From Parapedobacter sp964498395 (lineage in GTDB: Bacteria; Bacteroidota; Bacteroidia; Sphingobacteriales; Sphingobacteriaceae), in assembly GCA_964498395.1 (NCBI GenBank), contig CAZCHE010000001.1:186001-250000 (forward strand): DNA of 64,000 nucleotides, written 5' to 3'. The notes beneath the pieces were generated by a model. The model was not told the origin of the DNA and did no database searches. It saw only the letters and a list, made by a program, of their open reading frames with translations. Of this stretch, positions 40,312 to 49,132 are shown piece after piece. Position 1 is the first letter of the stretch, and each line of letters opens with the position of its first letter. The position numbers and the translations under genes are program-made.

Positions 40312-40704
40312 ATGGAAAAAAGAACAATTGACCCTTGGAAATGGGGCGAACAAACAAACTCAGCACAAGCTGTAGAGGTAAAAAATATCACAGGAACGCT
40401 TTACTGTTCTGGACAAGTAGCTATTGACAGTAACGGTGTACCAAGCAATGCTGATATGCGCTCACAACTTATCCAAACCATTCAGAACCTTGAACAATTG
40501 ATAAGTGAAGCTGGTTACGAATGTAAAAATATTGTAAGGCTAAATGTTTACACCACATCATCACAAGATTTTTTCACAACTTGTATGGACGTTTATGTGC
40601 CGTTCATTCAAAAGTATGGGATTAAACAAGCTACTACATTGCTTGAAGTGAAAGGACTTTTTGCTACATTAACCGTAGAATTGGAAGCAACGGTTGTAAA
40701 GTAA
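40312..40704 (+). CDS. RidA family protein
   Basis: 130 residues of the YjgF/YER057c/UK114 family: LYCSGQVAIDSNGVPSNADMRSQLIQTIQNLEQLISEAGYECKNIVRLNVYTTSSQDF. True RidA enzymes hydrolyse reactive enamines/imines. The usual catalytic Arg of RidA in the motif R-x-C-x-x-V is not visible here (TTLLEVKGLFA), so it may belong to another Rid subgroup. Next gene after 2 bp. Confidence 0.85.
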   Translation: MEKRTIDPWKWGEQTNSAQAVEVKNITGTLYCSGQVAIDSNGVPSNADMRSQLIQTIQNLEQLISEAGYECKNIVRLNVYTTSSQDFFTTCMDVYVPFIQKYGIKQATTLLEVKGLFATLTVELEATVVK

Positions 40705-40706
40705 TA

Positions 40707-41279
40707 ATGCAGGAAACAGAGATATTTTATCCGACAAGCCTTACAGAGTGGAGAAAGTGGTTAGAAAATAATCATCTTTCAAAACAATCCGTATGGCTTG
40801 TTTTCTATGTCAAAGACTCAAAAAAGAATTCAATCAGTTGGAGCGATGCGGTTGATGTTGCCCTTTGCTTTGCTTGGATAGACAGCAAGAAAATCAAAAT
40901 AGACGAAGAAACATCACATCAATATTTCAGCAAACGAAAAGCCCAAAGCACTTGGTCAAAAATCAACAAAGAAAAAGTTCAACGATTGATTGACAATAGA
41001 TTGATGACAAAAGCAGGTTACGAAAGCATCGAGGTAGCCAAACAAAACGGTTCGTGGACAATCTTAGATAAAGTTGAAGAATTGATAATCCCCAACGACT
41101 TAGAAAAAGCGTTTAGAAAACATAAAGGTGCAAATGACTATTTTTTAAGTTTAAGCAAAACAGTTAGAAAAATGATGTTGCAATGGATTGTCCTCGCCAA
41201 ACGACCTGACACCCGACAAAAACGTATAGACGAAATTGCGGAATTTGCAGGACAAAAAAAGAAACCCAAACAATTCTAA
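40707..41279 (+). CDS. YdeI/OmpD-associated family protein
   Basis: 190 residues. LTEWRKWLENNHLSKQSVWLVFYVKDSKKNSISWSDAVDVALCFAWIDSKK and YFSKRKAQSTWSKINKEKVQRL are the conserved parts of the YdeI/OmpD-associated ('bacteriocin-protection') family. The biochemical activity is unclear. Two bp after ridA, so co-transcribed under the WYL regulator's operator. Confidence 0.85.
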   Translation: MQETEIFYPTSLTEWRKWLENNHLSKQSVWLVFYVKDSKKNSISWSDAVDVALCFAWIDSKKIKIDEETSHQYFSKRKAQSTWSKINKEKVQRLIDNRLMTKAGYESIEVAKQNGSWTILDKVEELIIPNDLEKAFRKHKGANDYFLSLSKTVRKMMLQWIVLAKRPDTRQKRIDEIAEFAGQKKKPKQF

Positions 41280-41367
41280 CTAACCCAAGTTGCTAGTTAA
41301 GGAGATATTTTAAAGAGTGAGCACCAATGAATAAATTTGAGGTACTAAGCTTAAAAAGATTCAAGAG

Positions 41368-41660
41368 ATGCTCACAGGAGATAAAGTTACATCAATTTAC
41401 TGTATTGTGGACGATTTACTGAAAATGATAGGGTACAATGAGCCATCTGGCCGTCAGATGAGCGATAGCGAGGTAATTACAACGGCTTTGGTCTCTGCCC
41501 TATATTTCGGAGGGCGTCAGGACAATGCCCGGGGCTTCATGTCCCTGTGCGGCTTTGTCCCCGATATGCTGAGCAAGAGCCGGTTCAACCGCCGCCTGCA
41601 CGCGGTCTCGGATCTGTTAATGGATATGTTCAATCAGTTCGGACATTTGCTGAAGACCAT
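41368..41660 (+). pseudogene. IS982-family transposase fragment
   Basis: About 98 N-terminal residues: IYCIVDDLLKMIGYNEPSGRQMSDSEVITTALVSALYFGGRQDNARGFM and FVPDMLSKSRFNRRLHAVSDLLMDMFNQFGHLLK. This is the conserved N-terminal part of IS982 transposases; the DDE catalytic domain is missing. The frame continues to 42024 only as antisense of the S9 peptidase gene. The IS left end is probably near 41280-41300. Confidence 0.85.
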
Positions 41661-43236
41661 CAATCATGCCTTTTTTATCCAGGTATTCGATTCCGCTCAT
41701 CACATCCCACATATCCCCAACGCCCAGGTTCTTTACATTCAGCGATCGAAACTGCTCTCCATACCCGGCCGAACCCCGGTAATTGGGGCGCAATACCAGG
41801 CATCCTTTATCCAGCCATTGCAGAATGGGATAGACGTATCCCGGTACAGGGGTGGGCGTATCAATACCGGTCGGACCTCCGTGAATCATCACCAGCAACG
41901 GATATTTCCTGGATGGATCATAGTCCTTGGGTTTATGCAGCACGCCTTCTATAAGCGTTCCGTCATGGCTTTCCCAACTGATGACTTCGCTCTGCGCCAC
42001 TTTCCAGTTGGCGATCTGCTTTGACATCGCCGTAACCTGCAAGGGCTGTAGATTATCCACCGCTGAGACGAATACCTCGTTCAATTGGTCGCCATTCCTG
42101 CCGCTAAAGGCCATCTTACGCCCGTCTTTCGAAAATGAAATGCCAAATACCTGCTCCGGCACGGTAAGAAAGGTCGTGTGATCCCCTGTTGCCGGATCAA
42201 TCCGGTACAATGGTCTTTTGGTTTTGTTCCAAATGGCAGCGTAAATACCCGAACTCGTCCAAGTAAATCCACCAAGGTTCTCGTCTAGGTTTTCTGCCAA
42301 TTGGCGGGATGACTTCGTATCCACGTGGATAGCAAAGAGTTTTGAGTTGGTGTAAAAATTAGAGGTTGTATCATCCAAATTGCTGGTGAAAAGTACCTCT
42401 TTCGAATCAGGCGACCAGTCTTGTACCGCATCGGCACTGGGGTTGGCAACAAGGGGAGTAACCTGCTTGTCCGCCAGGGTAACCACTGAAATATCCGATT
42501 TGTAGAAAGAATTAATGAGGGGGTCAGGCTGGTGGCTAAAGGCGATTTTGGTGCCATCTGGCGAAATGGAAAAACCGGTAACGGTGAATTCTCCCTCCGT
42601 GATGCGCCTCGCTTTGGGCCATTCGATACAACCAGCTTTCGCTTTTAGGGAATCTACCGTTTCATAGCAAGGGAGTTCTGACGGATCGCTCATATTCGGG
42701 TTTAAATCGATTTCCCACAAATGGGAGCGGGTGAACTTCTCGTCGTCTATTTCAAAGGCTCCATATCTTTTTTCTTGTTCTTTTACTGATGGATCTTCCT
42801 TTTCTGCTTTGACGAATACCAGTTTTGTTCCCTCCGGATGCCAATCATAAAAGGAGATGCCTTCTTCCTCGCGTGTGATGGCGCGCGCCTCGCCACCATC
42901 TGTGCGCATGATATAAACTTGGTTTTTATCGCCCCTGTCTGACAAGAATGTCAGCCATTTGCCATCCGGGGAAAAGATTGGGGCCGTGCTGTTACCTTTC
43001 GGGGTATTGGTGGCTTGAAAAGGTTCACCTCCCTCGCGCCATAGCCATATTTCGGTATCGTAGCGGTTGTCACTCCAATCGGCTTTTTGCACCGTGTATG
43101 CCACCAACTTTCCATCGGGCGACAACTGGACTGCTCCCACACCGCGCAACGAGATTACTTCTTCAAATGAAGGCAGGTGCTGCGAAAAGGCAGTGAAGGG
43201 AAAAAGTAAGAATAAAAGGGTAAGATAGCGATTCAT
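41617..43236 (-). pseudogene. Truncated S9-family prolyl oligopeptidase
   Basis: About 539 residues, signal peptide MNRYLTLLFLLFPFTAFSQ, beta-propeller (WD40-like, SPDGKLVAYTVQ, FSPDGKWLTFLSD) and the start of the alpha/beta-hydrolase domain (PLLVMIHGGPTGIDTP, LRPNYRGSAGYGEQF). The gene leaves its native sequence near 41660, in EYLDKKGMID, just before the expected GWSxGG nucleophile. The catalytic Ser, Asp and His are all lost, and the last residues come from the IS982 fragment. The ATG at 43236 was preferred to a TTG at 43242. Confidence 0.88.
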
Positions 43237-43553
43237 GAGCAATATTTCTTGGTTATGGATTTAGGATAAAGGTAAGTATTAAAAATTGGGAAAAAAACAC
43301 AACAAAATTCTACTCGGGTTACGGAGTTTCTGTATCCTATCTGGACAGCGTTTTCCTGAACGCGCAGTCAACTTGTGGAGTGGTCATCGCGCTATCATGA
43401 GGTATAATCAAACCAATAAAAAGACACAATACATGCCCTCGGTAGCGCGTTGGTCAAACCTGCGCGCAGCGCGAAAATCCCCAATTTCCGTGATTTTCCG
43501 GGCAATTGCTTTTGACTAATTTAGCTCAATCACAAAACAATTGTTTATAGAAA
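43237..43553. other. Intergenic region, no gene seen
   Basis: About 315 bp between the S9 peptidase and WG-repeat genes, divergently transcribed. It holds a GC-rich patch CCTGCGCGCAGCGCG (43459-43473), but no open frame of substance and no clear promoter box. Confidence 0.6.
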
Positions 43554-45911
43554 ATGATACGAATATTAAAAAACCTGCTATTTGCCTGCTTTACCCTTTT
43601 CGCTGCTAATGTGTTTGCACAAGGGTACGAATGGCAGGAGTTTGAAAGTGTGGGTTTTAGCAGTTATGGCCATACATTGGTGAATGTATCAAAAGAGGGA
43701 AAAAAATATTACTACCATTTGGATAGCGAATTGCTGATAGACGAGGTGGAAAATCAGGCCGCCGGTATGACAGTGGTAATAAAAGATGGGAATTATGGGG
43801 TGCTTCGGGATGACGGTATGCTCATCGTTCCGTTTGCTTATGATGGTATCAGGTTGGAAAGTGATTACTACGGACAATGGTACGAGGGGATTCCTTACCA
43901 TTACAAATTTGTCTCGCTCGAGAAAGACGGGCTTTACGGCTATGCAGATTCCAATGGGCAAGTGTTAGCTGAACCAATATACGAGCAGTTGAAAGTCATC
44001 AACAAACAGCTCATAGCAGTAGCCAACGATAACCGCTGGGGTTGGTTGGATGCTGCCACGGGCGAACTGCTGAACCTCTGTGTTTACGAAGAAGTGAATA
44101 AAACTTACCAGTTTGATAACTATGTGGAGGTTAGGCAAGATGGTAAGTTTGGCATAGCCAAAAAAGACGGAGCCATTGTCGTGCCGATAACCGAAGAACG
44201 CATATTTTTTCCGAGTATCGTGGATGCCACCTATATCTGCGGATACACGAACGGTGTGGCCACCTTGTACGATAGTTTGGGCAATGTGATGCTGCAAGGG
44301 GATTACCCCGCATTGCAGCCGGGGCAAGGTGGTAACCTGTTCACGTTTAGGAAAAACGACCTGCTTGGATTGGTCGACCCGCGATCAGGAAAGGTGGTGT
44401 TTGAGCCGCAGTTTGCTTCATTGCGAACTAGCGTGCGAGGCCTGTATCAGGTGACGAAAGGTGAAAAAAATGGGGTGGTGGATGAACATGGCCGTTGGGT
44501 GTTGCCGACGGACTTTGACCGGGTCGAATTTGTCAGTGCCGATGGACGGGTAAAGACAGATGCGGTTATTTATGAGCCTGCGTTTTATACTAAACGGGGC
44601 AATACCATCACCCAGGCGCATGAGGCGCGTATTGAATATGAAGCCAAGATGGATCGTCTTCCATACTATATTCGTGGGTATAAGGATAAAACGGTTGGCC
44701 TCTTTGACTGGGAAGGCCATCCAATAGTACCGGTTGGAACGCATACGTCTACCACGCCGTACGACTACGACGGTAAAGCATATTTTATCGTTGGCAATCG
44801 CGACGACGCCATGGGCTTTCTTGAAGCATCTGGAAAAGAATTGTTGCCAGTACAGTACGGACATAGAAGCCATTACCAATATAATACAAACGCTATTGAA
44901 ACTCGTTTTGACCTGCTGAAGCGGTATGTCGATGTTCTTGACGAACGGGAGGACGGAGTTTACCCTGCTCGTATTGGGCTTTTTGACCTAAAGAAGGCAA
45001 CTTGGGTGATTGAACCGTGCCCTCAATCTATTGAATGGTTGAATGAAGGCTACTTCAAGGCCATCAGGAGGGAAGGGGATTATAGCACTCAAGTTAGCCT
45101 TTACGACGCGGAGGGCAAGCGCGTGTTGGATTTCGATGAAGGCATTAAAGAGGCTAGGATGTTTAATAATGGCCTGTTATTGGCAGAGCGGGAAAAAGAG
45201 TACGGCGATGGTATATATGTATTGCTCGATACTACTGGGAAGGTGATCTATGAAAACCCGAAATGGAGCATTAGGAAGAATTTCGGGCATATCCGATTCC
45301 CGGAAAATGAGCGATGGGATCCGTACGATTTTCATGTCGGCTTAAAGAAGATATATACCGGTGAGGCAAATCTCTTTGTAGATGAAACCGGAAGCGAACG
45401 ACGTTTCCCCTATTACGAGCAGGTAGATGGTTTTTTCGGAGGGCATGCGTTGGTGGGTAAAGAAGTGGAGGGCGGAGGTAACGATCCGGGTTTTTGGTTT
45501 GGCGGTTCCCGTTATTTATTTGGCCTGATCGATTCCGCGGGTGCGGAAGTATTCCCTCCGGTATGGCATTCGGTGCACGCACACGCCAATGATCCGTACC
45601 TCTTGCAGGTACAACAAGGCGATAAGTTTGGACTCATTGACAGGAGAGGGGAAATTGTATTGAAAACCGAATACGACCATATCGAATCGAGCGATTACAG
45701 GCCTTACTTGCAAATCAAAAAGGGGGGCAAGATTGGATTGATGACATCGGACGGACGTGTCGTGATTGAGCCGCGCTATGAGATGGTGCGTACCAACGCC
45801 GAGGGAGTGGAAAAGACCTGGCCCTTGCTGGTCAAGGAGAATGAGTGGCATTATTTTATGCGTCAAGATGGGAAGCGGTATCCGATACGCGCAAAAGCAT
45901 ATACCTATTAA
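43554..45911 (+). CDS. Exported WG-repeat protein
   Basis: 785 residues with a signal peptide (LLFACFTLFAANVFAQG). It is built of many WG repeats (for example GLYGYADSNGQVLAEPIYEQLK, GKFGIAKKDGAIVVPITEE, NDLLGLVDPRSGKVVFEPQFA, DKFGLIDRRGEIVLKTEYDHI). WG repeats are beta-hairpin units of unknown binding function, found in exported proteins. It is followed after 19 bp by a second WG-repeat gene, clearly a related pair in one operon. Confidence 0.85.
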   Translation: MIRILKNLLFACFTLFAANVFAQGYEWQEFESVGFSSYGHTLVNVSKEGKKYYYHLDSELLIDEVENQAAGMTVVIKDGNYGVLRDDGMLIVPFAYDGIRLESDYYGQWYEGIPYHYKFVSLEKDGLYGYADSNGQVLAEPIYEQLKVINKQLIAVANDNRWGWLDAATGELLNLCVYEEVNKTYQFDNYVEVRQDGKFGIAKKDGAIVVPITEERIFFPSIVDATYICGYTNGVATLYDSLGNVMLQGDYPALQPGQGGNLFTFRKNDLLGLVDPRSGKVVFEPQFASLRTSVRGLYQVTKGEKNGVVDEHGRWVLPTDFDRVEFVSADGRVKTDAVIYEPAFYTKRGNTITQAHEARIEYEAKMDRLPYYIRGYKDKTVGLFDWEGHPIVPVGTHTSTTPYDYDGKAYFIVGNRDDAMGFLEASGKELLPVQYGHRSHYQYNTNAIETRFDLLKRYVDVLDEREDGVYPARIGLFDLKKATWVIEPCPQSIEWLNEGYFKAIRREGDYSTQVSLYDAEGKRVLDFDEGIKEARMFNNGLLLAEREKEYGDGIYVLLDTTGKVIYENPKWSIRKNFGHIRFPENERWDPYDFHVGLKKIYTGEANLFVDETGSERRFPYYEQVDGFFGGHALVGKEVEGGGNDPGFWFGGSRYLFGLIDSAGAEVFPPVWHSVHAHANDPYLLQVQQGDKFGLIDRRGEIVLKTEYDHIESSDYRPYLQIKKGGKIGLMTSDGRVVIEPRYEMVRTNAEGVEKTWPLLVKENEWHYFMRQDGKRYPIRAKAYTY

Positions 45912-45930
45912 CACGAAAAAGACTAACAAG

Positions 45931-48489
45931 ATGTACAAACGAATTAATATAGTTAAGTTAGGTTATGGTGTGCTGATGGGTGCTTTGCTGATACCCGTGT
46001 ACGGCAATGCGCAAATCGTAGTCGATGTAGCACCGCCACTGTCAAATACAACTACCTTGGCACCGTTTAAAAACGGTTTTGCAGCTGTCAGCAATGGCAA
46101 CGAGCGTTATTATATCAATACAAAAGGTGAGAAAATCAGTGTGCTGGGCAATGCGGTATTGGGTGATGCCTATCAGGTGGAGGAATACGAGAAGGAGCGT
46201 GAAAAAACCGGTACGCGCGCGTTACCGACCCTCGTGATAATCTTCGAAAAGGACGGCAAGCATGGGGTGTTGTCGCCCGCCGGGGAACTTTTGGTGCCCG
46301 CCGAGTACGATTATATCGACACCGAATACCAGATGTTTTGGGCATTGCACCGAGGCGGTAAGAAGACTTTCTATCTGCCCGATGGGCGTATGTTGCCATT
46401 TTTTGATGATATCGGCTATCTGGATGGGGAGTATTTTGATGTGAAGCAAAACAGTGAATGGCACCTGTATAGCAAGTCCAAGAGCCGGATCGTGACGAAA
46501 CAAGCTTACGAAGGTTTCGATTACTGCGGAGGCTGTTCGGTGAGATCGCCATACGTTTATGCGAAAAAGAATGGGAAATGGGGCATCATTAGTTGGGAGG
46601 AGGAAGTGCTGGTGCCTTTCGCTTACGAACACGAACACCGTGCGATGCGCAGTGATAATTGGGTGCAATCCTTTTTCCAAAAGGACAGTGAGGTAATCGT
46701 CCATATCCCTACTCAACAGGTTTTCGATGCCACTTTACCACATACGGTGTTGATTTCAGGCATGTTGGTAACTCAAAAAAACGGGTTGTTCGGTGCTTAC
46801 GACCGGGAGGGAAAATTGGCCGTACCTTTTGAATACGATGAATTGGATTCGCCCAATGATAATTCCTATTTGGGCTATTATGGCAATTACTTAATAGCGG
46901 GTAAAGATGGGAAGAAAGGGATCATCGGGGCGGATGGCACACTTTTATTGCCTGTCGAGTATGCAGAGGTTTATGTCTATGACGACTATTTCGTTGCGAA
47001 AAAAGGTACGCAAACCTATCTTTTCCACAAAGGATCATTAAAACCGTTAATCGCGATGGAACATGCCGAAATCAGCCATGTCAATGAATATTTTTATTCA
47101 TCAGGCAGCGGAGGGCTTGCGGTTTTTCGCATCAAACAAAAGGCCTATTACGGGTTGTATTTTGCGGAGCATGACCGTTTTTACGAACCGGCGTTTTATG
47201 ACATTTTGTCGCAACGCAATGAATGGATGGAAGGAGGGGAGGTCATCGTGGGAGAGAAGCAAGGTGTTAAGACATTGTTCAATGTGGGGGGTGAACGTAT
47301 CCTGCCGTTTGATGTGCAGGATTATGGTGTGTTCGATGCCCAGGAGAAGGCACTTCTGGCGTTCAAGGTGAACGGAAAATGGGGCCTTTACGATTTGGAA
47401 CAGGGTAAAGAGATCGTTCCGGCAAGTTTCGACCAATATTTCAAGCTGTTGGATAGCTCAGCAAATATCGTGATACAAGCTTTTGAGGACGGGTTTCGAG
47501 GCATTGGCCTCTATGATCTGGATGGCAATAAACTTCACGATACGTTGTTAAACAGGGTAGAACTGATTGGCGGTCAACAGTATTTGGTGGAGAAAGGCAA
47601 CATAGGCGAGGTGCAATATGCTGTTTTCGATGCGGAACGTAAAACGATGGAAGAATTAGCTTATCCGTTTGTAGCCACGGTATCGGGCTCAACGAACCTG
47701 TTAATGGTATCCCACGACGGTCAACAAGGCCAATTGTATCATGTTAAGCAAAAAGAGGTGTTGCCAAGGCGGTATGAGACATATTTGTTTTCCTCGCTTC
47801 TCGATGCTTCCGAAAAACCCAAAAATTGGTTGTTCTACGGCTTTGAAGATGGATATGGGCAGGTGCAGTCGGCCGATGGCATAGGTTTTATTGATGAAAG
47901 TGGCGGGGTAGTGATGCCACTGAAGTATGCTAAAGCACGTATGGTTGGAAACGACTATGTGCTGGTGAGCGAAGGGGAGTATACGCGCGGGTTGCTGAAA
48001 TCTTATTTCATCGATAAGAAAGGGAAACGTATCTTTCCGCAAGAATATTTTGTGGATGATATGCTGTATTACAATGCATATCAGTTTGATATCGGTGACC
48101 GGGCAATCCTAGTACGGATGGATACCAATGGCTATCCACTTTTTGGTTTGGGTGATTTGACTACCGGGAAAATGCTTATTCGGGCCGAGTATGAGGAAAT
48201 AAAACCCATCCTTGATCAACCGTATTTGATGTTGGTACAGCGGATACCCGAAAAATCGCAGCGTAGGAGTGGGGGAAGCCAAAAATATGGGCTGGCAAGT
48301 ATCCAAGGTGAAATCCTGTTTGAACCGCAGTTTGAGGGCATGTACCTACCGACAGTAAGCATGTATGGAGATAGGGGTAAAGGTGATTCGCTTTTCCCCT
48401 TATTGGTTTACTTTGAGGATAAATGGCGTTACCTTAACGAAGACGGAAGCTATCTGCCTGTCGAGGGAGATCATATAAACAGGTATTAA
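45931..48489 (+). CDS. Exported WG-repeat protein, second of pair
   Basis: 852 residues from the ATG at 45931, chosen because it opens a signal peptide (GVLMGALLIPVYGNAQI); upstream in-frame codons overlap the previous gene and are shadow. Repeats include GKHGVLSPAGELLVPAEYDYI, GLFGAYDREGKLAVPFEYDEL, KKGIIGADGTLLLPVEYAEV and KYGLASIQGEILFEPQFEGM. Same architecture as the upstream gene but only distantly similar, so the duplication is old. Convergent with the response regulator, 6 bp apart. Confidence 0.85.
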   Translation: MYKRINIVKLGYGVLMGALLIPVYGNAQIVVDVAPPLSNTTTLAPFKNGFAAVSNGNERYYINTKGEKISVLGNAVLGDAYQVEEYEKEREKTGTRALPTLVIIFEKDGKHGVLSPAGELLVPAEYDYIDTEYQMFWALHRGGKKTFYLPDGRMLPFFDDIGYLDGEYFDVKQNSEWHLYSKSKSRIVTKQAYEGFDYCGGCSVRSPYVYAKKNGKWGIISWEEEVLVPFAYEHEHRAMRSDNWVQSFFQKDSEVIVHIPTQQVFDATLPHTVLISGMLVTQKNGLFGAYDREGKLAVPFEYDELDSPNDNSYLGYYGNYLIAGKDGKKGIIGADGTLLLPVEYAEVYVYDDYFVAKKGTQTYLFHKGSLKPLIAMEHAEISHVNEYFYSSGSGGLAVFRIKQKAYYGLYFAEHDRFYEPAFYDILSQRNEWMEGGEVIVGEKQGVKTLFNVGGERILPFDVQDYGVFDAQEKALLAFKVNGKWGLYDLEQGKEIVPASFDQYFKLLDSSANIVIQAFEDGFRGIGLYDLDGNKLHDTLLNRVELIGGQQYLVEKGNIGEVQYAVFDAERKTMEELAYPFVATVSGSTNLLMVSHDGQQGQLYHVKQKEVLPRRYETYLFSSLLDASEKPKNWLFYGFEDGYGQVQSADGIGFIDESGGVVMPLKYAKARMVGNDYVLVSEGEYTRGLLKSYFIDKKGKRIFPQEYFVDDMLYYNAYQFDIGDRAILVRMDTNGYPLFGLGDLTTGKMLIRAEYEEIKPILDQPYLMLVQRIPEKSQRRSGGSQKYGLASIQGEILFEPQFEGMYLPTVSMYGDRGKGDSLFPLLVYFEDKWRYLNEDGSYLPVEGDHINRY

Positions 48490-48495
48490 TATTAG

Positions 48496-49125
48496 CTAAA
48501 AAAGCTTGTAATCCGTGGCCAATTTAATGACAACCGCGATGCTATTGGTTTCAAATTTCTCCATCAGGTTTTTGCGGTGCGAATCCACCGTATGGGCGCT
48601 GATAAACAATTTGTCGGCAATTTGTAAGGACGTATACCCTTCGGCAATCAAGGAAAGTATTTCTTTTTCCCGCCGAGTGATGGCGGGAACGGACGCTGGG
48701 CCTGATCCTTGGATGTTATCATATATTTCACGCACCTGTCGGCAGAGGTACGTCTCGCCGTTCATCACCCGATGGATGGCTTCGATAATCTCATCACCCG
48801 TGGAATTTTTCAGTAGGTAGCCATTCACTTTGTTTTTCAATACACTGCCGATAACAGCCTTTTCATTGTGTATGCTCAGGATGATGATGCGGAGATTGGG
48901 GTAAGTGTCGCGCAATTGACGACTCAATTCGATGCCACTGATATCCGGCAGGTTGATGTCGAGCAGCAGCACGTCAGGGTTTTCCTTTTTCAATGCTTCG
49001 CGCGTGTCCATACCATTCGTGAATAACCCTTTCAACAACATGTCCGATTGGGAATTGATCAAGTTTTTCAATCCGTCTAATACAATGGGGTGGTCGTCTG
49101 TGATATAAATCTGTATCATGGTCAT
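48496..49125 (-). CDS. NarL/FixJ-type response regulator
   Basis: 209 residues from the ATG at 49125 (MTMIQIYITDDHP); a start at 49140 would overlap the kinase gene. REC domain with acidic pocket DD at 10-11 and phospho-acceptor D56 in PDVLLLDINLPD; LuxR helix-turn-helix ITRREKEILSLIAEGYTSLQIADKLFISAHTVDSHRKNLMEKF at the C-terminus. Partner of the kinase 7 bp upstream. Confidence 0.93.
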   Translation of the reverse strand: MTMIQIYITDDHPIVLDGLKNLINSQSDMLLKGLFTNGMDTREALKKENPDVLLLDINLPDISGIELSRQLRDTYPNLRIIILSIHNEKAVIGSVLKNKVNGYLLKNSTGDEIIEAIHRVMNGETYLCRQVREIYDNIQGSGPASVPAITRREKEILSLIAEGYTSLQIADKLFISAHTVDSHRKNLMEKFETNSIAVVIKLATDYKLF

Positions 49126-49132
49126 TCCTTTT

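Noticed and set aside
25909..41660. A tRNA-Pro-targeted genomic island with paired att repeats
   Set aside because: I could not find a second copy of the tRNA 3' end in the window, so only proximity is claimed.
41660..42024. C-terminal half of the 218-residue frame starting at 41368
   Set aside because: It reads antisense to the S9 peptidase gene; only the first 98 or so residues are IS982 transposase.
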